Assembly: GCA_965221785.1 (NCBI GenBank)
Contig: CBDCSR010000001.1
Span: forward strand, 62,001-126,000
Length of the DNA stretch: 64,000 nucleotides
From: BD2-11 sp965221785
GTDB lineage: Bacteria > Gemmatimonadota > Gemmatimonadetes > Longimicrobiales > Gaopeijiaceae
Reading direction: 5' to 3'
Position numbers and translations under genes: made by a program. Within the stretch, counting starts at the first letter, position 1, and each line of letters opens with the position of its first letter. Below the pieces are notes generated by a model. That model did not search any database. It saw only the letters and a program-made list of their open reading frames with translations, and was not told where the DNA came from. This document shows, piece by piece, positions 60,360-64,000 of this stretch.

Positions 60360-63300
60360 ATGGAATCCAGAAGCCTACGGCAAAGCGGTCACGCCGGGAC
60401 GCGGCGGACGCTCATTCGCAAGAGGCGCGGCGACGGAGGACCGGGACGGAACGCGGGCCTCACGAATGCGGCGATGGCTCTCGCCGGGATCCTCCTCGTC
60501 CTGTCCTGCGGCGACGGAGCCGTGGAGCCCGCGCCCGCAGAGCCGGCCCGTCCCGCAACCATCACGGTGGAGCCTTCGTCGACCACGTTGACTTGGCTGG
60601 GTGAGACGGTCGTCTTCCGTGCGACGGTGAAGGATCAGTACGGCGCGGCGTTCCCCGGGACGGTCACGTGGTCGAGCAGCGACGAGGCCGTGTTCACGAT
60701 CGACGCGGGCGGCACGGCCACGGCTGTGGCCAACGGCTCAGGAACGGTCACGGCGATATTCCAGAGCCTGAGCGCGACGGCCGCTGTGCACGTGGAGCAG
60801 GCGCCTGCGTCGTTGGAGACGGTATCGGGCAGTGGCCAGACTGCTGACTTGGGTGCGGTGCTGGCCGAACCCGTGGTGGTGCGGGCGGCGGATGCCGGGG
60901 GCTCGCCGGTCGGCGGAGCGACGGTGATGTTCACGCCCGGCGAGGGGCATGGGACGGCTGATCCGGCCGAGGCAGTCACCGATAGCGCCGGTCTGGCGCG
61001 CACAATTTGGACGCTCGGCGAGGTCGCAGGCGACCAGACACTACAGGCTACTCTGGGCGACGCGGCTCTGGGGGTCGTCGCGCACACGATCAACCCGGAC
61101 CGTGCGGCGCTCTTGGCCCTGTACAGCGCAACCCGAGGGGAGGGCTGGGTCAACAACGAGAACTGGTTAAGCGACGCACCGCTGGGCGAGTGGTACGGTG
61201 TGCAAACTGATGGCTCCAGTCGCGTGATCGGACTCACATTGGCGCAAAACGGCTTGGCCGGAGTGATCCCGCCGGAGTTGGCACGGCTCGATCTACTGCG
61301 ACATCTCGGGCTGGCTGACAACGGGTTGACAGGCTCGATCCCCGGCGAACTCGGTTACCTCACCGAGCTGCGGAATCTTTGGATCCCTCAAAACCACTTG
61401 GACGGATCCATTCCAGCGGAACTGGGGGACCTGCGGTCGTTACGGTCGTTGGAGTTGAGTTTCAACCAACTCACGGGGCCGATTCCGCCCGAGTTGGGAA
61501 ACCTCGGCCGCTTGGAGCGGGTGAGTATTGAAGCCAACGAACTGACAGGCCCGATCCCGCCGGAATTGGGAAGCCTCTCGGAGCTCCGATACATCAATCT
61601 GCTTGACAACCAGCTGACGGGGCCGATCCTGCCGGAATTGGGAAGCCTCAGCGGGCTACAGCACTTGCGGCTTGCCGAAAACAACCTGTCGGGACCAATC
61701 CCGCCGGAACTGGGGAACCTCACCGAGTTGACATTTCTGTGGCTAGCCGACAACCAACTGACGGGACCAATCCCGCCGGAACTCGGGACCTTAGACAAGC
61801 TGACGCACCTGTGGCTGAGGGGTAATCAGCTGACGGGGCCGATCCCTCCGGAACTCGGCAAGCTCGCCTTCATGCGAAGTGTCTGGCTGAACTACAACAT
61901 GTTGAGCGGCTCTGTCCCCTCCGAACTGGGGAATCTCCACAACCTTGTAACCATTTCCTTCAATGGCAACGAACTCACAGGGCCCCTTCCACGGAGCTTT
62001 CTCGGGCTGCAGAAGCTGGAAGATCTAGTTATCGAGTACGGCTCTTCGACCAATCCTGGGCTGTGCGTGCCCGCCACGGCAGAGTTCAGGGAGTGGGCCC
62101 GTCAGGTGAAGGACCGCGGCGCCGTTGACCGACTCCCCGGCCCGTTCTGCGACAAGCTTGACAGGCGAGTTCTTGAGGCGCTGCACGAAGCCACAGGGGG
62201 TGCCGACTGGACGCGGTCCGGCAGCTGGCTGGAGGGCGACGACCTGGGGCGCTGGTCAGGCGTCCAGACCGATTCGGTCGGAAGGGTTTCCGTTCTTGAC
62301 CTGGCCGACAACGGGCTGTCTGGGCATCTGCCGGAGGCGCTGGGCCGGCTCGCCAACCTGAGGGAGCTGCGGATGGGAGGGAACCCGCTCGTAGGCCGGT
62401 TGCCCCTGTCGCTCGCCGGCGTGCCACTGGAGGAGTTCGACTACGGAGGCACGTCGCTGTGCGTGGCCGACGACGCGGAGTTCCGGGAATGGTTGAACGA
62501 CATTCCGCGCCACAGCGGCACGGGAACGCAGTGTCCTCCTCTCACGGATCGTGAGATCCTTGAGTCGTTGTACCGGAACGCGGACGGTCCAAACTGGAAC
62601 GAGAGTGCGGGTTGGCTGACCCATGCGCCCCTGGCGGAGTGGCACGGCGTGGAGACCGACGCGTCCGGACGGATCGTCGAACTGCGGTTGCGGCATAATG
62701 GCCTCTCCGGCTCGCTCCCAGTGGAACTCGGCCAGTTTTCGGATCTCACGGCTCTCGTTCTTGGGGGCAACGAACTCTCGGGCTCCATCCCTCCGGAATT
62801 GGGCGATCTGGATCGTCTGGAGTGGCTCGACCTTTACGGGAACGAGCTCACCGGAGGCATTCCTTCGGAACTTGGACGGTTGTCGGAACTGAGGTGGTTG
62901 ACTCTCGGCCAGAACCGGCTTTCGGGCAGCGTGCCGCCCCAGTTGGGCGACCTGGGCCGCCTGGAGCGGCTGTCCCTCGGAGGGAACCGGCTGAGCGGCG
63001 AAATTCCGAAAGAGATTGGTCGCCTCGTCCACCTTCGGACGCTATCAATCTACTGGAACCATCTGAGCGGCACGATCCCCCCGGAACTGGGCTCCCTCGA
63101 CCGTCTGGAGTCGCTCTGGCTCTCCAATAACCAGCTTGAAGGCGGGATCCCGCGTGAGTTGGGCGGGCTCGCGGCGCTCACGGACTTGACCCTGCATTCC
63201 AACCGCCTCACCGGCCCGATCCCCCCTGACTTGGGCGCGCTGAGCCTGCTCGAAACGCTCGACCTCCGGTCGAACGAGATCGGCGGCGGGATTCCGTCCG

Positions 63301-64000
63301 AGATTGGCGAGTTGGGAACACTCGAAAGGATGTTGCTCGCCGACAACCGCCTCACCGGCCCGATCCCTCCAGAACTCGGGGGTCTCGCGAACCTGACTGA
63401 GTTCGACCTCACGGACAATCAGCTTTCGGGACCGGTCCCGGCGGAGTTGGGCGATCTCGCGAGTCTGGTCACGCTCGATCTCGGCGGCAACGAACTTTCG
63501 GGAGCGATCCCCGGGGAGTTGGGCGACCTCGCGAATCTGGTCACGCTGAACTTGGGCGGCAATGAACTTTCCGGCCCGCTCCCTGCCGGCCTCGGGCGCG
63601 CGGCAAAGCTTGAGGATCTCGACCTGCGGTCCAACACGCTGACCGGTCCAGTTCCACCCGAGTACGGGAACCTAGCTTCGCTGAAGTCGTTGATTCTGGC
63701 GGACAACGCCGACCTGGCCGGACCGATGCCTTCGGCCATCACGGAGCTCGGACGGCTCGAACGGTTCATGGCGGGAGGCACGGGGCTGTGCCGCCCGGCG
63801 GACCCCCGTTTCGACGCGTGGTTCCGAACGGTCGCCGACCGCCGCCTCGCGCGCTGCGAGGGAGGGCCTTCGGTGTACCTTACACAGACCGTGCAGTCGT
63901 GGGACGATCCCGTGCCGCTGCTGGCCGGAAAGGCGGCGCTGCTGCGCGTCTTCGTGACCGCGCCCGAGGGGAGCGGCGCCACGATGCCGGAGGTTAGGGC
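60360..64000 (+). CDS. Giant lipoprotein: Ig-like and three LRR modules (paralogue 3, 3' end outside window)
   Basis: 1213 codons are visible before the window ends, with no stop. The start ATG 60360 (ESRSLRQSGHAGTRR) follows a GGGGAGAAACCGGG site and aligns with ATG 55330 of paralogue 2. The signal is ALAGILLVLSCGDG. One BIg2 (FPGTVTWSSSDEAVFTIDAG) and one Big1-like domain (PVVVRAADAGGSPVGGATVM) come next, then LRR modules from residue 247 (DRAALLALYSATRGEGW), then RRVLEALHEATGG and EILESLYRNADGPNW. The visible end, VYLTQTVQSWDDPVPLLAGK, is the start of the region that leads to the protease domain in the others, so a metzincin is expected beyond the edge. Confidence 0.85.
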   Translation, partial: MESRSLRQSGHAGTRRTLIRKRRGDGGPGRNAGLTNAAMALAGILLVLSCGDGAVEPAPAEPARPATITVEPSSTTLTWLGETVVFRATVKDQYGAAFPGTVTWSSSDEAVFTIDAGGTATAVANGSGTVTAIFQSLSATAAVHVEQAPASLETVSGSGQTADLGAVLAEPVVVRAADAGGSPVGGATVMFTPGEGHGTADPAEAVTDSAGLARTIWTLGEVAGDQTLQATLGDAALGVVAHTINPDRAALLALYSATRGEGWVNNENWLSDAPLGEWYGVQTDGSSRVIGLTLAQNGLAGVIPPELARLDLLRHLGLADNGLTGSIPGELGYLTELRNLWIPQNHLDGSIPAELGDLRSLRSLELSFNQLTGPIPPELGNLGRLERVSIEANELTGPIPPELGSLSELRYINLLDNQLTGPILPELGSLSGLQHLRLAENNLSGPIPPELGNLTELTFLWLADNQLTGPIPPELGTLDKLTHLWLRGNQLTGPIPPELGKLAFMRSVWLNYNMLSGSVPSELGNLHNLVTISFNGNELTGPLPRSFLGLQKLEDLVIEYGSSTNPGLCVPATAEFREWARQVKDRGAVDRLPGPFCDKLDRRVLEALHEATGGADWTRSGSWLEGDDLGRWSGVQTDSVGRVSVLDLADNGLSGHLPEALGRLANLRELRMGGNPLVGRLPLSLAGVPLEEFDYGGTSLCVADDAEFREWLNDIPRHSGTGTQCPPLTDREILESLYRNADGPNWNESAGWLTHAPLAEWHGVETDASGRIVELRLRHNGLSGSLPVELGQFSDLTALVLGGNELSGSIPPELGDLDRLEWLDLYGNELTGGIPSELGRLSELRWLTLGQNRLSGSVPPQLGDLGRLERLSLGGNRLSGEIPKEIGRLVHLRTLSIYWNHLSGTIPPELGSLDRLESLWLSNNQLEGGIPRELGGLAALTDLTLHSNRLTGPIPPDLGALSLLETLDLRSNEIGGGIPSEIGELGTLERMLLADNRLTGPIPPELGGLANLTEFDLTDNQLSGPVPAELGDLASLVTLDLGGNELSGAIPGELGDLANLVTLNLGGNELSGPLPAGLGRAAKLEDLDLRSNTLTGPVPPEYGNLASLKSLILADNADLAGPMPSAITELGRLERFMAGGTGLCRPADPRFDAWFRTVADRRLARCEGGPSVYLTQTVQSWDDPVPLLAGKAALLRVFVTAPEGSGATMPEVR

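Noticed and set aside
51000..63600. Regularly repeated short DNA motifs in the array, superficially like a repeat/spacer locus
   Set aside because: They are codons of about 24-aa leucine-rich repeats in open reading frames, degenerate at wobble positions; not CRISPR.

Overview
The window is about 67% GC, densely coded bacterial DNA with no rRNA, tRNA, CRISPR array, transposase or phage gene that I can recognise. Many lipoprotein and twin-arginine signals, TolB-like propellers, amidohydrolases, LPS sugar transferases (WaaA/KdtA and a GT9 heptosyltransferase-like enzyme) and a Ku/LigD end-joining pair point to a diderm Gram-negative. The gene mix (CehA/McbA hydrolase, PqqB-like hydrolase, YtcJ-like amidohydrolase, leucine-rich-repeat secreted proteins) would fit a Gemmatimonadota-type organism, possibly host-associated. 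That placement is inference from gene content, not a search result.

Layout. 1-8.6 kb: 3' end of a serine beta-lactamase-fold hydrolase, a small unknown protein, an ggt-MFS pair, a rhomboid protease, a YtcJ-like amidohydrolase preceded by two copies of a perfect palindrome, and a DUF4143-type AAA ATPase preceded by three direct repeats exactly 22 bp apart. 8.6-16 kb: a TolB-propeller/CehA hydrolase, a DUF4105 (Lnb-type) protein, an NCS2 permease with an extra cytoplasmic domain, and a second AAA+ ATPase with an AT-rich promoter region. 16-19.4 kb: divergent ku and ligD. 19.4-22.8 kb: an operon of Asp-box propeller, MoaD-like protein and alpha/beta hydrolase; a DUF72 protein; a broken fic gene. 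22.9-25.1 kb: a GMC oxidoreductase with its Tat subunit.

25.1-31.2 kb is an arginine block. A deoxyhypusine-synthase-like gene diverges from a tightly overlapped operon argR / P-loop protein of unknown role / argC / argD / argB. The argR promoter carries operator-like sites that match the palindromes in front of the amidohydrolase 21 kb away, with the same 42-bp spacing. 31.2-41.4 kb holds a lipoprotein, a cysteine-synthase-family enzyme, a Tat amidase, a DUF1015 protein, a P1-family (DmpA-like) peptidase translationally coupled to a sodium:solute symporter, a PqqB-like hydrolase, a CYTH protein and RlpA. 41.5-49.3 kb holds dnaE, a GT9 glycosyltransferase, waaA and a LysR regulator.

49.7-64 kb is the most unusual part: three consecutive giant paralogous lipoproteins (1808 aa, 1616 aa, and a third cut by the window edge). 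They are built from bacterial Ig-like domains, three leucine-rich-repeat modules and, in the two complete copies, a metzincin-type protease domain (HExxHxxxxxH plus a Met-turn). Intergenic leaders and domain ends are also duplicated, so the array looks recently amplified and recombining.
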